Part shown: positions 15,876-26,180 of the stretch, piece by piece | How positions within the stretch are numbered: position 1 is the stretch's first letter | Layout of the letters: each line of letters starts with the position of its first letter | Source of the DNA: Spirosoma sp. KCTC 42546 | Lineage (GTDB): Bacteria; Bacteroidota; Bacteroidia; Cytophagales; Spirosomataceae | Length of the DNA stretch: 64,000 bases | Direction: 5' to 3' | NCBI RefSeq assembly: GCF_006965485.1 | Contig: NZ_CP041360.1 | Coordinates: 5,126,501 to 5,190,500 of the forward strand | Program-made: the position numbers and the translations under genes | Notes under the pieces: model-generated | Told to the model about the DNA's origin: nothing | The model's input: the letters and a program-made list of their open reading frames with translations, nothing else | Database searches by the model: none

Positions 15876-18800
15876 AAAAAAGAGAACCTGTACGTACAGG
15901 CAACTCGCCCAGCCAGCATGCTCGTTTATTTCTGCGGCTTATGAATTTATCACTCGTTCAACTCGTCCTGATGATTGCCTGTACGAGTCTGTCCATTGCA
16001 TTCGATGGCAAGGGGCAGGAATTGATGAACCGTCCGGTTACGCTGAAAGTGGAGGGACAACGGCTCCGCTCGGTGCTGACGCAAATCGAAAAACAAACTG
16101 CCGCCCGGTTTGTCTATAGCTCAAAAACAATCAACGCCGATCGGCTCGTTACGCTTACGATTACCGATAAGCAATTAAATGACGTTCTGACCGAACTTCT
16201 TAAACCACTGAAACTAACCTACCGATTAGTGGGTGGCCAGATCGTGCTGGAGACTGACGATGCTGCCCATACGCTTGTCAGTCCATCTAGCGAAGCGGTT
16301 GATCAAACCGTATCGGGCACGGTAACCGACGAAAAAAACGCTGGTCTACCAGGCGTTAGTGTTGTCGTGAAAGGTACCAACCGTGGTTCGACGACCGATG
16401 CGAATGGAAAGTATAAACTCACAATACCCGACGGTAACGGGGTGGTACTCACGTTCTCCTTTGTTGGCTACCAGAGTCAGGATGTAGCGGTGGGTAGTCA
16501 AACGACGCTCAATGTGTCTATGGTGCCTGATGTAAGCGCCCTGGACGAAGTGGTTGTGATTGGCTATGGTGCCGTTCGTAAAAAAGACCTGACTGGTTCG
16601 GTAGTTCAGCTTAAGGGCGAACAACTGAAAGAAATTCCAACATCCAATGTACTGGAAGCAGCACAGGGCAAAATTGCCGGGGCCGACATTACCCGAAGCA
16701 GTGGTCAGGCAGGTGCCAAGGTGAACATCACGATTCGTGGCAACCGCTCCATTGGGGGTAATAACTCACCCCTGATTATCGTGGATGGGATTCAGTACAG
16801 CAATCTGGAGGATATCAATTCCAATGACATCGAAACAATGGATGTACTGAAAGATGCCTCATCCACCGCCATTTACGGATCACGGGGGTCCAATGGGGTT
16901 ATTCTGATTACTACCAAAAAAGGCAAAACAGGCAAACCAGACATTTCCTTTAATGCGTACTCGGGTATTTCGCAGGTAACGATGTATCCGAAAGCGATGG
17001 ATATCACCGCATTCCGGGATTTTAAACGGGAAGCCTGGCGGGCGGGCGGTGTCTGGAAAAGTCCGGCCGATGATGCTGCCATTTTCACCAACGTAGCGGA
17101 ATACAACGCCTTGCAGAACGGCGTCTGGACCGATTATCAGGATGCTCTCATTCACAATGGCCTGCAACAGGATTATCAGGTTGGCATCCGGGCTGGTACC
17201 GACCGCCTGAAATCGTACGTATCGGTCGATTATTACAATGAAAAGGGGATTCTGAAACTGGATGAACTGAAGCGCTACACGGGCCGACTCAATGTCGATT
17301 TTACGATTAACGACTGGATGAAAATCGGCCTGCAAAGTCAGCTTACCTATTATAACCAGAGCGTACGGAGAGACCCCTTGAACCAGGCCAATAAAATCAG
17401 TCCTCTCGGCTCTCTGTATGATGCCAATGGCAATTTCAATTACATCATGCTGGATGGCCAAACGGCGAACCCACTTTCGGATGAGCAGCCTAATGTCTTC
17501 AACAACACGGTATTAACGACTCGTGTCTTAACGAACGGCTATCTGGAATTAACGCCTATTAAAGGGCTGATGATTCGGAGTACGCTGGGCGTTAACCTGG
17601 CTTCTGTGCGGGATGGCGCTTATTCGTCGCCGAAATCGATTGATCGCTCACTGTCAGGAAAGTCGCTCGCAACCTATAATACCAGCAGTAGCCGAAGCCT
17701 TAACTGGGAAAACGTAGCCACTTATCAGCGCACGTTGGGACAGCATGCTGTAACGCTGACGGGTATTGCCAGTTACCTGAGCAATTCATCCGACAATGCC
17801 TCGGCTTCGGGTGTTAACCAGTTGCTGCCGTCGCAGTTGTTTTATTCACTGGGCAGCGCTACCGAGGAAATCAAGATTAATTCAGCCTATTCCCAGAACA
17901 ACCTGGTGTCGTTTGCCGGTCGGTTGAATTACGCGTTTCGGGATCGGTATTTGCTAACGGTAACGGCTCGGGAAGATGGTTCGTCGAAACTGGCTGTAGG
18001 CAACAAATGGACGTTCTTTCCATCGGCAGCTTTTGCGTGGCGCGTTATCGACGAAAAGTTTATGCAGGGTGTTAAGGGACTGAGCGATCTGAAAGTACGG
18101 GCTAGTTATGGCGTGGCGGGTAATGATCCTTCAGGGCCTTACGCTACGCAGACAACACTAACCCGGCTCGCCTTCGGTTACGATGAAGTGGCCGCTCCGG
18201 CCTACACTTTTTCCCGGAACGTAGGCAATATGGAATTAGGCTGGGAATTATCGTACACCAAAAATGTAGGCCTCGATTTTGGGTTGCTCAATGGCCGGAT
18301 CAATGCATCCGTTGACTATTACGATACCCGTACGCAGGACCTGCTGCTAGACCGTGGCTTACCACCAACAACGGGCGTAACGACCGTGAAGCAAAACATC
18401 GGCAAAACGCGAAATCGCGGTATCGAAGTATCGTTGGGAAGTACCAACATCCGCACCTCCAGCCTGAGCTGGACCAGCAACGTCACCTTTACCAAAAACA
18501 AGGAAGAGATTACGGAACTGGTTACGGGCGGCAACGACATTGGCAATGGCTGGTTTATCGGTTCGCCCATCAACGTGTTTTATGATTACGAAAAACTGGG
18601 GATCTGGCAGACGTCCGAAGCCGATCTGGCGGCCAAGTTATCGCCAACCCAGTTGCCGGGCGAGATTAAAGTCAGAGATCAGAATAACGACGGTAAGATT
18701 GACGCCGTTAATGATCGGATCATCCTGGGAAATCCTCGCCCGAAATGGAGTGGTGGTTTCGATAACACCGTCAAATTCAAAGGCTTCGATCTGAATGTGT

Positions 18801-19189
18801 TTCTGTACGCGCGTATCGGCCAGATGATTAACTCCGACCGCTCGGCCCGTTTCGACCAGCAGGGTGTTGGCAACAGCACGGCGGGTCTGGATTACTGGAC
18901 GCCCGAAAATCCAACCAATGCGTATCCACGACCCAACAAAAACGGTGGTCTGAAATACCTGTCGACCCTGGGCTATGTGGATGGTTCTTTCGCCCGGATT
19001 CGGAATATCACCCTAGCCTATAATGTACCGGCAAAAGTACTCCCCAAAGCCATCCGTGGGGTGCGGCTCTACGTGACGGGTAAGAACCTGGTCACATTTA
19101 CCAAGCTAAACTACGACCCGGAGCGGGGTGGTTCCGAAAACTTCCCCCTGACCAAACTCTATGTATTTGGCCTGAACGTCAACCTATAA
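15872..19189 (+). CDS. susC: SusC/RagA-type TonB-dependent outer-membrane transporter with STN domain
   Basis: Outer-membrane glycan importer of 1105 residues. ATG 15872 (MKKREPVRTG) is preferred to the upstream TTG. After a signal segment come an STN signalling domain (about 55-128, VTLKVEGQRLRSVLTQIE), a CarboxypepD_reg-like domain (about 146-220, VSGTVTDEKNAGLPGVSVVV) and the TonB-box-like DEVVVIGYGAVRKKDLTGSV. The plug follows (IRGNRSIGGNNSPLIIVDGI, then LKDASSTAIYGSRGSNGVI), then a beta-barrel ending in YVFGLNVNL. The STN domain implies it signals to the adjacent FecR/sigma pair. The locus suggests pectin-derived oligosaccharides as substrate. Confidence 0.96.
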   Translation: MKKREPVRTGNSPSQHARLFLRLMNLSLVQLVLMIACTSLSIAFDGKGQELMNRPVTLKVEGQRLRSVLTQIEKQTAARFVYSSKTINADRLVTLTITDKQLNDVLTELLKPLKLTYRLVGGQIVLETDDAAHTLVSPSSEAVDQTVSGTVTDEKNAGLPGVSVVVKGTNRGSTTDANGKYKLTIPDGNGVVLTFSFVGYQSQDVAVGSQTTLNVSMVPDVSALDEVVVIGYGAVRKKDLTGSVVQLKGEQLKEIPTSNVLEAAQGKIAGADITRSSGQAGAKVNITIRGNRSIGGNNSPLIIVDGIQYSNLEDINSNDIETMDVLKDASSTAIYGSRGSNGVILITTKKGKTGKPDISFNAYSGISQVTMYPKAMDITAFRDFKREAWRAGGVWKSPADDAAIFTNVAEYNALQNGVWTDYQDALIHNGLQQDYQVGIRAGTDRLKSYVSVDYYNEKGILKLDELKRYTGRLNVDFTINDWMKIGLQSQLTYYNQSVRRDPLNQANKISPLGSLYDANGNFNYIMLDGQTANPLSDEQPNVFNNTVLTTRVLTNGYLELTPIKGLMIRSTLGVNLASVRDGAYSSPKSIDRSLSGKSLATYNTSSSRSLNWENVATYQRTLGQHAVTLTGIASYLSNSSDNASASGVNQLLPSQLFYSLGSATEEIKINSAYSQNNLVSFAGRLNYAFRDRYLLTVTAREDGSSKLAVGNKWTFFPSAAFAWRVIDEKFMQGVKGLSDLKVRASYGVAGNDPSGPYATQTTLTRLAFGYDEVAAPAYTFSRNVGNMELGWELSYTKNVGLDFGLLNGRINASVDYYDTRTQDLLLDRGLPPTTGVTTVKQNIGKTRNRGIEVSLGSTNIRTSSLSWTSNVTFTKNKEEITELVTGGNDIGNGWFIGSPINVFYDYEKLGIWQTSEADLAAKLSPTQLPGEIKVRDQNNDGKIDAVNDRIILGNPRPKWSGGFDNTVKFKGFDLNVFLYARIGQMINSDRSARFDQQGVGNSTAGLDYWTPENPTNAYPRPNKNGGLKYLSTLGYVDGSFARIRNITLAYNVPAKVLPKAIRGVRLYVTGKNLVTFTKLNYDPERGGSENFPLTKLYVFGLNVNL

Positions 19190-19210
19190 CCCAAAAATTT
19201 CGTATCGATC

Positions 19211-20854
19211 ATGAACGCATTTCTTTTAAAAACGGGGTTATTGACATTGTCTCTGCTTACCCTTTTCTCGTGTAACGATGTCCTGGAGGAATATAACCCC
19301 AGCGGCCTGACCGCCGAAACGGTATACACCACCCCCGAGGGCTTTGAAACCTTAGTCAACGCGGCCTACACCTATCAGCGCTGGTGGTATGGCAAGGAAG
19401 AAGCGCACAACATTGCCGAAACCGGTACCGACATTTGGACCAGTGGATCAGGAGAAACCGACCGTGGGCTTACCCAGTACCTGAATCTTCAGGGAAGTGA
19501 CACCTACCTGACCACGGAATGGCGTGAGTTCTATGCTGCCATTAATCTATGTAACGGGGGTATAAACCGCATCGATAAAGCGGGGCTGTCGGCTACGTTG
19601 CGGCCCATCCGGGAAGGTGAACTTCGGTTTCTGCGTGCCTTCTATTACTGGCATATCGTTGAAACCTGGGGTGGGGTTCACTTCACGACTGAGGAGACCA
19701 ATGGCATTGTTTCAACGGCCAATCGCACACCCGTTGAAACATTTTACAACCTGATTTTTGAAGATTTGAAAATAGCCGTTGCCAACCTGCCCGTCACTCA
19801 GCCGCAATATGGTAAAGTGACCAAAGGAGCCGCTCAGGCGTTTCTGGCCCGGATGTACCTAACACGGGGCATGAACAAAGAAGCCCTGGAAATGGCGCAG
19901 GCGGTAATTGCAAGCAATACCTACAAACTGGAAGCTAATTACGCCGATCTCTGGAAGATGAGCAATCTGAAAACCAAAGAGGCTATTTATGTCGTGGATT
20001 ATTCGGCAAACCTGGCTCTCGATGACCTGGCCAATACGACCTTCAACCCCTACGGACACAGCCGGGGCAGCAACAACGCGCACCTGTTGTACCTCATGAA
20101 ATACGACGACCGACCCGGTATGGTACGTGACATCCTGAATGGCCGTCCGTTCAACCGCTACATGCCCACCCGCTTCCTGCTGGATCTCTATAGCGACGAT
20201 GATGCTCGTTACGAAGGTTCGTTTAATGAGGTTTGGTATGCCAATTCAACCACGCGTCCTGCCGGCATGAACCTGGGCGATACAGCCGTGTATTGCACCC
20301 GGAAAGAAATTCCCGATGCGTTTGAGGCTACCCGCAAATACCAGACGTATGACCGGAGCAAGATCTACAATGCCAACGGAACCGTAAAAGACAACCTGCG
20401 CTACCCAAGCCTGTCGAAGTTTATGGACCCAACCCGGCCCAGTCTGAACGAAGCCCAGAGCGCCCGTGATGTGTTTGTTATCCGCCTGGCCGAAGTCTAC
20501 CTGATTGCTGCCGAAGCCCAGATGAAGTTAGGGAACTTGCAGGCCGCTGCCGACAATATCAACGTACTACGCACCCGGGCTGCGAAAGCAGGTAAAGCAG
20601 CCGCAATGCAAATTACGTCGACACAGGTAACGCTCGATTTCATTCTGGACGAACGCGCCCGCGAACTGGCCGGAGAGCAAATCCGCTGGTTCGACCTGAA
20701 GCGTACTGGCAAGCTGGTGGAACGTGTTAAAGCCTATGCGCCTGATAATGCCGTCAATATCCAGGATTATCACGTCCTGCGTCCCATTCCGCAAACGCAG
20801 TTGGATGCCGTAACCAACAAAACAGAGTTCGCCCAAAACCAGGGGTATCAGTAG
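19211..20854 (+). CDS. susD: SusD/RagB-type surface glycan-binding lipoprotein
   Basis: Lid partner of the preceding SusC. Lipoprotein signal LLTLSLLTLFSC with lipid Cys21; then CNDVLEEYNPSGLTAETVYTT, a standard SusD opening. TPR-like helices follow, and the C-terminus has FILDERARELAGEQIRWFDLKRTGKL and a HVLRPIPQTQLDAV close, both diagnostic. The 547-residue length is normal. It starts 21 bp after susC, so the two are certainly one transcript. Confidence 0.96.
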   Translation: MNAFLLKTGLLTLSLLTLFSCNDVLEEYNPSGLTAETVYTTPEGFETLVNAAYTYQRWWYGKEEAHNIAETGTDIWTSGSGETDRGLTQYLNLQGSDTYLTTEWREFYAAINLCNGGINRIDKAGLSATLRPIREGELRFLRAFYYWHIVETWGGVHFTTEETNGIVSTANRTPVETFYNLIFEDLKIAVANLPVTQPQYGKVTKGAAQAFLARMYLTRGMNKEALEMAQAVIASNTYKLEANYADLWKMSNLKTKEAIYVVDYSANLALDDLANTTFNPYGHSRGSNNAHLLYLMKYDDRPGMVRDILNGRPFNRYMPTRFLLDLYSDDDARYEGSFNEVWYANSTTRPAGMNLGDTAVYCTRKEIPDAFEATRKYQTYDRSKIYNANGTVKDNLRYPSLSKFMDPTRPSLNEAQSARDVFVIRLAEVYLIAAEAQMKLGNLQAAADNINVLRTRAAKAGKAAAMQITSTQVTLDFILDERARELAGEQIRWFDLKRTGKLVERVKAYAPDNAVNIQDYHVLRPIPQTQLDAVTNKTEFAQNQGYQ

Positions 20855-20954
20855 ACAATAGAATGAATGATAGATAATGTAAAATGGATAATGTAAAATG
20901 GACAATAGTTGCCCAATTGGCCATTATTCATTGTCCATTATTCATTATCCATTA
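20855..20954. repeat. Asymmetric dyad element, AATGGA/AATGTA units
   Basis: Follows the susD stop immediately. The left half holds AATGATAGATAATGTAAAATGGATAATGTA-like iterations in 7-8 bp steps; the right half (about 20920-20954) is complementary CATTATTCATTGTCCATT-like sequence. Same word family as 1561-1631 and 15570-15682. In-frame codons from 20898 into the next gene are repeat sequence rather than protein. Confidence 0.75.
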
Positions 20955-20963
20955 CTATATAGC

Positions 20964-21725
20964 ATGAACCGAAGCCGCTTTCTCCAACTCACTGCCTCAC
21001 TCGGCCTTACCGCTTTGCTGGCGTTTACACCCCCGCCCGGCAAAATCACCGTCTACCTCATCGGCGATTCGACCATGTCGATCAAGGACGTGAAGGCCTA
21101 TCCCGAAACGGGTTGGGGAATGCCGTTTGCCCATTTTTTCAATGAAAGCGTAACGGTTGATAATCGGGCAATGAATGGCCGCAGTACCCGAACCTTCATT
21201 GAAGAAAACCGCTGGCAACCCGTAGCCAACGACCTGAACGAAGGCGACTATGTACTGATTCAGTTTGGTCATAACGACGAGGTAAAAACCAAGAAAAGCT
21301 ATACCACTGAAGACGAGTTCAGGAAAAACCTGATTCGATTCATCACCGAAAGTCGGGCCAAGAAAGCCAATCCGGTACTCGTCACCCCCGTTGCCCGACG
21401 CCAGTTTGATGCAGCCGGGAAAATCGAAGGCACCCATACGCTTTATTCCGAACTGGTGCGGGCTGTGGCCAGTGAATACAAAACCCCACTGATTGATTTA
21501 GACAAACAAAGTCAGGAACTCCTCCAAACCTTCGGCCCCGAAAACTCTAAACTGCTCTTTCTCCAGCTAGCACCCGGCGAGCATCCAAATTACCCCGATG
21601 GTAAAGTAGACAATACGCACTTCAATGAACTCGGAGCCCGCCGAATGGCCGAGTTAGTATTGGCTACTATTCGAACGTTAAAATTGGATCTGGCCGATCG
21701 GATTGTGAAACGGGAAACGAAATAG
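20964..21725 (+). CDS. SGNH-hydrolase rhamnogalacturonan acetylesterase (CE12-like)
   Basis: Removes acetyl groups from rhamnogalacturonan I, making it accessible to lyases. ATG 20964 (MNRSRFLQL) begins a signal peptide; 253 residues. SGNH blocks: IGDSTM with nucleophile Ser36, MNGRSTRT (Gly block), FGHNDE (Asn block) and VDNTHFN with Asp216 and His219. The GWGMPFAHFF segment is typical of RGAE. Position after SusCD supports a role in this pectin locus. Confidence 0.9.
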   Translation: MNRSRFLQLTASLGLTALLAFTPPPGKITVYLIGDSTMSIKDVKAYPETGWGMPFAHFFNESVTVDNRAMNGRSTRTFIEENRWQPVANDLNEGDYVLIQFGHNDEVKTKKSYTTEDEFRKNLIRFITESRAKKANPVLVTPVARRQFDAAGKIEGTHTLYSELVRAVASEYKTPLIDLDKQSQELLQTFGPENSKLLFLQLAPGEHPNYPDGKVDNTHFNELGARRMAELVLATIRTLKLDLADRIVKRETK

Positions 21726-21868
21726 CAGGAATACCCAACCAACGTTTTGCACTTTATCCATTTATTGCGATAACCCAGGAAAGGAATTTACCAGAAGCGT
21801 ATAAATGTTTTTTAGAACGAGTTATGTAAACTAAAAATTCATCCCTCAACAGTATATTGGCCTGCCTG

Positions 21869-21894
21869 ATTAGCTTAAAGCACTAATTAGCTTA
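21869..21894. promoter_or_regulatory. Tandem ATTAGCTTA boxes upstream of the AraR-like gene
   Basis: ATTAGCTTA occurs at 21869-21877 and again at 21886-21894, 17 bp apart, about 50-70 bp before the regulator start. It is a candidate autoregulatory operator, inferred only from repetition and position. Confidence 0.35.
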
Positions 21895-21941
21895 TCCTGT
21901 ATCACTATTTTCGGGACGCACGCTTTACAACCCGTTGCCCT

Positions 21942-22643
21942 ATGATTCATTACACACACCCAAACCGAATTCTGGTTGCATTAGATTGTATCATTTTTGG
22001 TTTCGATGGCGGAGAACTGAAGCTACTACTCATTAAACGAAACTTCGATCCCGAACGTGGCAAATGGTCATTAATGGGTGGCTTTTTGAAGGAAAAAGAA
22101 GACCTGGAGGCTGCCGCCCAGCGTATCCTGTATGATCTCACAGGGTTAACGAATAACTACCTCGAACAGTTACAAACCTTCGGCGCGATAAACCGTGATC
22201 CGGTGGAGCGAACCATTTCGGTCGTGTATTACGCGCTGGTCAATATTCAGGAGCAGGACGTCAATGCTATCAACGCGCATAATGCCTACTGGATTAACCT
22301 GAGTGAAAAGCCGGATCTGATTTTTGACCATAATGCGATGGTTGAGCAGGCAATGCGCCAACTGCGATACAAGGCGGCCTTGCACGCTATCGGCTTTGAA
22401 CTTATGCCCGATAAGTTCACCATTCCGCAGCTTCAGAAGGTGTACGAAGCCATCTACAACACCCAGCTCGACCGTCGGAACTTCAGCCGGAAAATTATGT
22501 CGACGGAACTCCTGACTGATACCGGAGAGAAAGACACGAACTCGGTGACCAAAAAAGGAAAGCTCTACAAACTAAACACCGAGAAATACCAGCAATACCT
22601 GACCGATTATGTCAGTTTCTTCCCGGAGTTAACACTTTCATAA
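21942..22643 (+). CDS. araR: Nudix-fold transcriptional regulator, AraR/NrtR-like
   Basis: A 233-residue regulator with an N-terminal Nudix domain (ALDCIIFGFDGGELKLLLIKR, KWSLMGGFLKEKEDLEAAAQRIL) and a C-terminal winged helix (IPQLQKVYEAIYNTQLDRRNFSRKI). The Nudix box is degenerate: the canonical GX5EX7REUXEEXGU reads GGFLKEKEDLEAAAQRILYDLTG, without the REUXEE acidic pair, so it probably senses rather than hydrolyses. Bacteroides thetaiotaomicron AraR, an arabinose-responsive repressor, belongs to this family (recalled), and this gene lies just before araB-araA-araD. An arabinose sensor is therefore the likely role. Confidence 0.85.
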   Translation: MIHYTHPNRILVALDCIIFGFDGGELKLLLIKRNFDPERGKWSLMGGFLKEKEDLEAAAQRILYDLTGLTNNYLEQLQTFGAINRDPVERTISVVYYALVNIQEQDVNAINAHNAYWINLSEKPDLIFDHNAMVEQAMRQLRYKAALHAIGFELMPDKFTIPQLQKVYEAIYNTQLDRRNFSRKIMSTELLTDTGEKDTNSVTKKGKLYKLNTEKYQQYLTDYVSFFPELTLS

Positions 22644-22743
22644 GGGGCTCAAAAAGCGATACAAACCGCTTTCCTTAACGCAATCCAGTATAAACAAATA
22701 ATAATTGCATTTTCCATGAAAATAACACAAAAGCGCTGTAATA

Positions 22744-22808
22744 TTGTGTCACAAACACACTATTCAACAAAACTGTAAATCCCTGCTACTAAAACCGTAC
22801 TTTTTAGT
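22744..22808. promoter_or_regulatory. Palindromes in the araB upstream region
   Basis: Two dyads precede araB: TTGTGTCACAA (22744-22754, exact palindrome) and ACTAAAA ... TTTTTAGT (22788-22794 and 22801-22808). Either is a possible operator for the Nudix regulator upstream. Neither is present in the gap before the regulator gene, so the assignment is weak. Confidence 0.35.
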
Positions 22809-22828
22809 CAACCCGAGTACCTTTATCT

Positions 22829-24460
22829 ATGAATAATCAATACGTTATCGGCGTCGATTTTGGTAGCGATTCGGTCAGAGCCTTAGTTGTGAATGCCCAA
22901 ACGGGCGAAACCGTAGGAACGCATGTTCACGAATACACTCGCTGGAAACAGGGACTGTACTGCGACCCAGCCAGCTCGCAGTTTCGGCAGCACCCACTCG
23001 ACTACCTCGAAGGACTAACGGAAACCGTCACCGGCGCGTTAGCACAGGCTCCCGCCGAAGTTCGCCAGCAGGTGGTAGGCATTTCCATTGACACCACGGG
23101 TTCTACACCCGGCCCCGTCGATGAAACCGGCCTCCCTCTAGCCTTACGGCCTGATTTTGCGGAGAATCCAAACGGCATGTTCATTCTCTGGAAAGACCAT
23201 ACCGCCAACGCCGAAGCGGAGGAAATCAATACCCTGGCACACCATTGGGATACGGATTACACCAAATATGTTGGCGGTATTTATTCTTCAGAATGGTTCT
23301 GGGCCAAGATGCTACGAACGCTCCGGGTCGATGAAGCCGTTCGTGAACACGCGTTTTCCTGGGTCGAACACTGCGATTGGATATCGGCTGTGTTGACGGG
23401 CAACACCAACCCGCTAACTCTCCGACGCTCCCGCTGTGCAGCTGGCCATAAAGCGCTCTGGCATAGCGAGTTCGACGGACTTCCTTCTGACGAATTTCTG
23501 ACTAAACTTGATCCGTTACTCAGTGGATTACGTGATCGGCTATTCACGGATACGTATACTTCCGATCAGGCCATGGGCAAGCTATCCCCTGAATGGGCAG
23601 AAAAACTGGGACTGTCGACAAACGTAGTGATCGGTATAGGTGCCTTTGATGCGCATATGGGTGCGATCGGTGCCGAAATTGAACCCTACGCCTTCGTGCG
23701 CATCATTGGCACCTCCACCTGCGACATTCTGATGGCCCCCAACGAGGAAATCGGCCACCGGCTTATTCGGGGAATTTGTGGCCAGGTCGATGGGTCGGTG
23801 GCACCGGGGATGCTCGGCCTGGAAGCAGGACAGTCTGCGTTTGGGGATGTGTATGCCTGGTTCGCCCGCTTGATCACCGGTCCGGTGCGCGAGTTACTGG
23901 GAGCAGAAGCCGCCGAAACGCTAAGTCAACAACTAATTCCGCATCTATCGGCACAAGCCGCTAAGTTGCCCGTTACCGGGAATGATGTCATTGCACTCGA
24001 CTGGATCAACGGTCGCCGGACACCCGATGCCAATCACACGCTTAAGGCGGCCATTGCCGGATTGAACCTGGGTACCGACGCCCCCAAAGTGTTTAAGGCA
24101 CTGGTTGAAGCAACGGCCTTTGGCTCCCGTAGTATCGTTGACCGGTTTATTGAGGAAGGTGTCCCCATCAAAAAGGTAATCGCCATTGGCGGTGTAGCCA
24201 AAAAATCGCCCTTCGTCATGCAAACTCTCGCCGATGTGCTGAATAAGCCCATCCAGGTAGCTAGTGCCGACCAGGCTTGCGCCCTCGGTGCGGCCATGTG
24301 TGCATCCGTAGCGGCTGGCGTTCACCCGACAATGGAAGCCGCCCAGCGCGCTATGGGCTCCGGTTTCGATGCCGAATACATCCCCCGCCCCGACAACGTG
24401 GCGGTGTATGAAACGCTGTATACGAAGTATTTGACGTTGGGGAAGTTTATTGAGAATTGA
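22829..24460 (+). CDS. araB: Ribulokinase AraB
   Basis: Phosphorylates L-ribulose to L-ribulose-5-phosphate. FGGY-kinase opening YVIGVDFGSDSVRALVVNAQTGE, then SIDTTGSTPGPVDETGLPLAL and ILWKDHTANAEAEEIN, characteristic of AraB. The ATP-binding C-domain has FGSRSIVDRFIEEGVPIKKVIAIGG and QACALGAAMCASVAAGV. The 543-residue length is typical. It heads the arabinose catabolic run. Confidence 0.96.
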   Translation: MNNQYVIGVDFGSDSVRALVVNAQTGETVGTHVHEYTRWKQGLYCDPASSQFRQHPLDYLEGLTETVTGALAQAPAEVRQQVVGISIDTTGSTPGPVDETGLPLALRPDFAENPNGMFILWKDHTANAEAEEINTLAHHWDTDYTKYVGGIYSSEWFWAKMLRTLRVDEAVREHAFSWVEHCDWISAVLTGNTNPLTLRRSRCAAGHKALWHSEFDGLPSDEFLTKLDPLLSGLRDRLFTDTYTSDQAMGKLSPEWAEKLGLSTNVVIGIGAFDAHMGAIGAEIEPYAFVRIIGTSTCDILMAPNEEIGHRLIRGICGQVDGSVAPGMLGLEAGQSAFGDVYAWFARLITGPVRELLGAEAAETLSQQLIPHLSAQAAKLPVTGNDVIALDWINGRRTPDANHTLKAAIAGLNLGTDAPKVFKALVEATAFGSRSIVDRFIEEGVPIKKVIAIGGVAKKSPFVMQTLADVLNKPIQVASADQACALGAAMCASVAAGVHPTMEAAQRAMGSGFDAEYIPRPDNVAVYETLYTKYLTLGKFIEN

Positions 24461-24550
24461 TTTTGTCATGCTGACGAAGGAAGCATCTTAAGGCATCCAG
24501 ACTATTTAATAGACATACTTTAAGATGCTTCCTTCGTCAGCATGACAAAA
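24461..24550. repeat. Perfect 30-bp dyad immediately after araB
   Basis: Arms 24461-24490 and 24521-24550 are exact reverse complements with a 30-nt central region; the left arm begins at the first base after the araB stop. Its GTCATGCTGACGAAGGAAGC text resembles a repeat word I recall from other Bacteroidota genomes, unverified. It may attenuate transcription between araB and araA. Confidence 0.85.
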
Positions 24551-24628
24551 AAGCATACAGTCATGTTAGCGGAACCGCCTGCATCGTTCTCAAAACTGGC
24601 ACTATAATACCAAAAAATAAAAAGTACA

Positions 24629-26113
24629 ATGATTGACCTGAAACAATTTGAAGTCTGGTTCGTAACCGGAAGCCAGCATTTATACGGGGAAGAAACCCTG
24701 AAGCAAGTCGATGCCCACTCGCTCATCATCGCCAATTTTCTGGGTGATAAAGTACCGGTACGCGTGGTTTTTAAGCCCGTCGTGAAAACGCCAGACGAAA
24801 TTTATGCCATCTGCCAGGAAGCCAATGTAGCGCCCAACTGCGTCGGTATCATTACCTGGATGCACACGTTTTCGCCCGCCAAAATGTGGATTCGGGGGTT
24901 GAGCATCTTGAAAAAGCCACTTCTTCACCTACATACGCAGTTTAACCGGGATATTCCCTGGAATGACATCGACATGGACTTCATGAACCTCAACCAGTCG
25001 GCGCACGGCGACCGGGAGTTTGGGTTCATCATGTCGCGGATGCGTTTGAACCGCAAAATCGTCGTTGGTTTCTGGCAGGAGCAGGATGTGATCGACAAGA
25101 TTGCTTCCTGGAGTCGGGTCGCAGTGGCCGCTTTTGAGCTAAAAACCATGAAAGTGGTTCGGTTTGGTGACAACATGCGGCAGGTAGCCGTAACCGACGG
25201 CGATAAAGTAGCCGCCGAAATGACCTTCGGCATGTCGGTGAATACGCATGGTATTGGCGACCTGGTAGCCGTTATCAACCAAGTGACGGACGCCGAAATC
25301 GACCGGCTCGTCGCCGAATATGCGGATAGCTACACGCTAATGGACTCACTGTTGAAAGGGGGTGCCCAGCATAGTTCTCTGCGCGATGCCGCCAAGATCG
25401 AGATTGGCATGCGGGCCTTCCTGAAAGATGGCAACTTCACGGCCTATACCGACACGTTTGAAGATCTGCACGGCATGACTCAACTACCGGGTATTCCTTC
25501 GCAACGCCTGATGGCCGATGGCTACGGCTTCGGTGGAGAAGGCGACTGGAAAACGTCGGCGATGGTTCGCACGATGAAAGTGATGGCTGCTGGCCTGAAA
25601 GGCGGCAACTCGTTCATGGAAGACTATACCTATCATTTCGATCCGGTAAATCCATTGGTGCTGGGTTCGCATATGCTCGAAATCTGTCCCTCTATCGCGG
25701 CAGGCAAACCAACCTGCGAGATTCACCCATTGGGTATTGGTGGCAAAGCAGATCCTGTTCGCCTGGTATTTAACGCACCGGCTGGGCCAGCCATCAACGT
25801 ATCGCTCATCGACATGGGCAACCGGTTCCGACTACTGGTCAACGAAGTAGAAGCGGTTGAGGTGCCGGAAGCCCTACCGAAACTACCCGTAGCACGTGCC
25901 ATCTGGAAACCCATGCCCGATATGCAAACCGGCTGTGCAGCCTGGATTCTGGCGGGTGGTGCCCACCACACGGTTTACAGCCAGAATCTGACGACCGATC
26001 AAATCGAAGACTTTGCCGACATCTTCGGTGTCGAATTAGTAGTCATCGACCGAAATACCAACCTTCGGCAGTTAAAGAACGAACTGCGCTGGAGCGAAGC
26101 CGCTTACCGGTAG
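24629..26113 (+). CDS. araA: L-arabinose isomerase AraA
   Basis: Converts L-arabinose to L-ribulose in the cytoplasm using Mn2+. Opening [22 protein letters not shown] and the [17 protein letters not shown] [15 protein letters not shown] are diagnostic, as are [31 protein letters not shown] (containing the metal-binding Glu region) and [12 protein letters not shown]. The 494-residue length is normal. It follows araB across the 30-bp dyad. Confidence 0.97.
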   Translation: MIDLKQFEVWFVTGSQHLYGEETLKQVDAHSLIIANFLGDKVPVRVVFKPVVKTPDEIYAICQEANVAPNCVGIITWMHTFSPAKMWIRGLSILKKPLLHLHTQFNRDIPWNDIDMDFMNLNQSAHGDREFGFIMSRMRLNRKIVVGFWQEQDVIDKIASWSRVAVAAFELKTMKVVRFGDNMRQVAVTDGDKVAAEMTFGMSVNTHGIGDLVAVINQVTDAEIDRLVAEYADSYTLMDSLLKGGAQHSSLRDAAKIEIGMRAFLKDGNFTAYTDTFEDLHGMTQLPGIPSQRLMADGYGFGGEGDWKTSAMVRTMKVMAAGLKGGNSFMEDYTYHFDPVNPLVLGSHMLEICPSIAAGKPTCEIHPLGIGGKADPVRLVFNAPAGPAINVSLIDMGNRFRLLVNEVEAVEVPEALPKLPVARAIWKPMPDMQTGCAAWILAGGAHHTVYSQNLTTDQIEDFADIFGVELVVIDRNTNLRQLKNELRWSEAAYR

Positions 26114-26128
26114 CTTTGAGATAGCGCG

Positions 26129-26156
26129 ATAGCGCGAACGTCTTCGTTCGCGCTAT
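26129..26156. repeat. 12-bp hairpin after araA
   Basis: ATAGCGCGAACG (26129-26140) and its reverse complement (26145-26156) flank a TCTT loop. It occupies the 67-bp gap between araA and the GH51 gene. Confidence 0.75.
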
Positions 26157-26180
26157 TCACAAGAAACCCAACCTTTTCCT

